DNA from: Oscillospiraceae bacterium
GTDB taxonomy: Bacteria > Bacillota > Clostridia > Oscillospirales > Ruminococcaceae
Length of the DNA: 64,000 bases
Direction of reading: 5' to 3'
Assembly (NCBI GenBank): GCA_017518255.1
Contig: JAFWVK010000001.1
Span: 1-64,000, forward strand
The notes beneath the pieces were generated by a model. It was not told the DNA's origin. It searched no databases and saw only the letters and a program-made list of their open reading frames with translations. Position numbers and translations under genes: made by a program. Shown one piece after another: positions 62,765 through 64,000 of the stretch (positions are counted from its first letter, which is position 1; every line of letters starts with the position of its first letter).

Positions 62765-62810
62765 TTTCTGTTCTTCCTGCTTCTCAACATATTGTGCAGA
62801 GCACGTTGAA

Positions 62811-62839
62811 ATTATAGCACAAAAAATGGGGAAATGCAA
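62811..62839 (-). promoter_or_regulatory. Sigma-A promoter
   Basis: Minus strand: TTGCAT (62834-62839), 17-nt spacer, TATAAT (62811-62816), upstream of the small zinc-ribbon gene. Confidence 0.78.
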
Positions 62840-62932
62840 GTGTTTTTGTGCAATTTGTCGTTTTTATTTATTTGAATGCTTTTCCAAACAATAGTTTTCT
62901 TTTCCGTGATATCTCCGCAGCAGGACGGACTG

Positions 62933-62992
62933 CGGGGGAAGGAAAACCAATTTTTCCTTCCCCCGTGCTCAATCTTTCGTATATCAGTTTCA
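62933..62992 (-). repeat. Partial copy of the palindromic element (copy 3)
   Basis: On the minus strand it has TGAAACTGATATACGAAAG then ATTGA and a hairpin with G5/C5 ends (62933-62965), matching the left part of the element at 13846-13906 (TGAAACAGATGTACGAAAG and a hairpin of the same plan). The right part with three hairpins is missing, replaced by a CCGCAG/CTGCGG hairpin (62912-62932). It lies between two minus-strand genes in a 286-nt gap. Confidence 0.65.
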
Positions 62993-63050
62993 GAGGCTTA
63001 TTGACGGAACGCGGCTTTTTTGGCTGACCGAACCGTAACCTTCCTTTATA

Positions 63051-64000
63051 TTATTTCGCTTTGCAGCGCTGGAATGCCTTGACCAGTTCCACAATCGGGA
63101 CAATTGCAGCAGCGAGCAGCAGCGCATAGAGGTACTGCATACCGGACAGTGCTGCAAGCGAGAATATCTTTTGCAGGGCCGGTATCAGCATAACCGGAAC
63201 AATCAAAACAAAGGAAAGCAGAACCGAAAGCAGCAGCATCGGATTCCGGCTGTGCATTGTAAACACGGAACCGCGCAGGCTGCGCATATTCCACGCATGA
63301 AGCATCTCACAGACGGAGAGGGTCAGGAATGCCATTGTCGTACCGGCAGCCGCAGAGGTCTGTGCGCCGATGACATAGGAACAAAGCGTCAGAAGTGCAA
63401 TGGCAATTCCCTGCCAGAGCAGGTTAATCCCCATGCCTTCGGCAAAGATGTGCGTATTGCTGCTGCGGGGCTTCCGCTGCATAATGCCGCGTTCGGCAGG
63501 CTCCATTCCGAGCGCAACCGCCGGGAAGCAGTCGGAAACCAGATTGATCCAGAGCAGATGCACAGGGCTGAAAATAACAAACGCACCGTTTGTCAGACTG
63601 CCGAGGCCGATTGTCGCAACGAGAATACAGAACACTTCGCTGAGATTGCTTGAAAGCAAGAACTGAATTGCCTTGCGGATATTATCGTAAATCCGTCTGC
63701 CTTCTTCCACTGCGCCGACGATTGTTGCAAAGTTGTCGTCCGTCAGCACCATGTCCGCGACATTCTTCGTGACATCCGTTCCGGTGATACCCATGCCGAC
63801 GCCGATATCCGCACTCTTGATCGAAGGTGCATCGTTGACACCGTCTCCGGTCATAGCCGTGACCATTTTCTTCTTCCGCCACGCATTGACAATCCGGACC
63901 TTATGTTCGGGCTGCACGCGCGCATAGACGCTGTAATCCCCGACATGCGCATTGAATTCGTCATCCGGAATCTTAGAAAGCTCGGAACCGGTCAGTGCCT
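63051..64000 (-). CDS. P-type cation-transporting ATPase, C-terminal part
   Basis: Partial gene cut by the end of the window (the frame is open to base 64000). The visible 316 codons hold the end of the P domain (TGDGVNDAPSIKSADIGVGMG, with the conserved GDG..ND) and the last six membrane helices, including the helix 6 motif LLWINLVSDCFPAVALGMEP. The DLV-type motif NLVSD and the overall plan match Ca2+-ATPases (PMCA/SERCA-like bacterial LMCA). The stop is at 63051 in a repeat-containing gap. Confidence 0.92.
   Translation of the reverse strand, partial: ALTGSELSKIPDDEFNAHVGDYSVYARVQPEHKVRIVNAWRKKKMVTAMTGDGVNDAPSIKSADIGVGMGITGTDVTKNVADMVLTDDNFATIVGAVEEGRRIYDNIRKAIQFLLSSNLSEVFCILVATIGLGSLTNGAFVIFSPVHLLWINLVSDCFPAVALGMEPAERGIMQRKPRSSNTHIFAEGMGINLLWQGIAIALLTLCSYVIGAQTSAAAGTTMAFLTLSVCEMLHAWNMRSLRGSVFTMHSRNPMLLLSVLLSFVLIVPVMLIPALQKIFSLAALSGMQYLYALLLAAAIVPIVELVKAFQRCKAK

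Noticed and set aside
1..64000. CRISPR array
   Set aside because: No regularly spaced direct repeats with unique spacers were seen; repeated hairpins are dispersed, not arrayed.

Overview
The window looks like chromosome from a low-GC-phylum but mid-GC (roughly 50-55%) gut clostridium of the Oscillospiraceae/Ruminococcus type. The evidence is the Firmicutes gene set (AddAB rather than RecBCD, CdaA/CdaR, HemZ, SigA-type sigma factors), strong AGGAGG ribosome sites, near-consensus TTGACA-17-TATAAT promoters, highly codon-biased pyruvate phosphate dikinase, many Cys-lipoproteins with Ser/Ala-rich linkers, and a cohesin-like segment. No rRNA, tRNA, CRISPR array or intact transposase gene was seen.

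Layout. 0-5.2 kb (minus): an ABC exporter operon (ATPase, two ABC-2 permeases) followed by a lone group-II-like reverse transcriptase whose leader holds a large stem-loop; the RT is followed by a multi-hairpin repeat. 5.4-13.7 kb (plus): small multidrug-export protein, then dgt-dnaG-rpoD-rpoD with two tandem primary sigma factors, two tandem paralogous lipoproteins, and a lipoprotein with a short cohesin-like end. 13.8-14.1 kb: a palindromic repeat element that sits between two copies of a terminator hairpin. 14.1-22.5 kb (minus): one long operon from a perfect promoter at 22.55 kb: transglutaminase-like protein, Asp/Glu-type racemase, DltA-like adenylation enzyme, carrier protein, MBOAT acyltransferase, DltD-like SGNH protein, lipoprotein, with a BspA-type leucine-rich-repeat gene after it. 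I think this is the most system-like block: a Dlt-type surface aminoacylation pathway with its own racemase and altered key residues.

22.7-27.4 kb (minus): flavodoxin-like protein, malQ broken by an in-frame amber codon, nitroreductase, small membrane protein, sialate O-acetylesterase-type hydrolase. 27.5-36.2 kb: CE2-type esterase, TPR protein, zinc-ribbon membrane protein, aspS, membrane protein, SGNH lipoprotein, RNase HI, membrane protein. 36.4-39.1 kb: ppdK. 39.2-40.6 kb: mntP-birA. 40.8-47.9 kb (plus): recJ, relA/spoT, a small membrane protein, an MBL hydrolase and hemZ. 48-52.7 kb (minus): XRE regulator, lipoprotein, cdaA-cdaR for cyclic di-AMP. 52.8-60.5 kb (plus): addB-addA-sirtuin, translationally overlapped. 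60.7-62.4 kb (minus): an AT-rich zinc-ribbon membrane gene with a perfect promoter beside a truncated ECF sigma factor, probably a remodelled site. 62.5-64 kb (minus): a small zinc-ribbon protein, a third partial copy of the repeat, and the 3' part of a P-type cation ATPase cut by the window end.

Functions were assigned by reading motifs; no database search was possible. Lone-RT function, the substrate of the Dlt-like pathway, and the nature of the repeat element are the main open questions.
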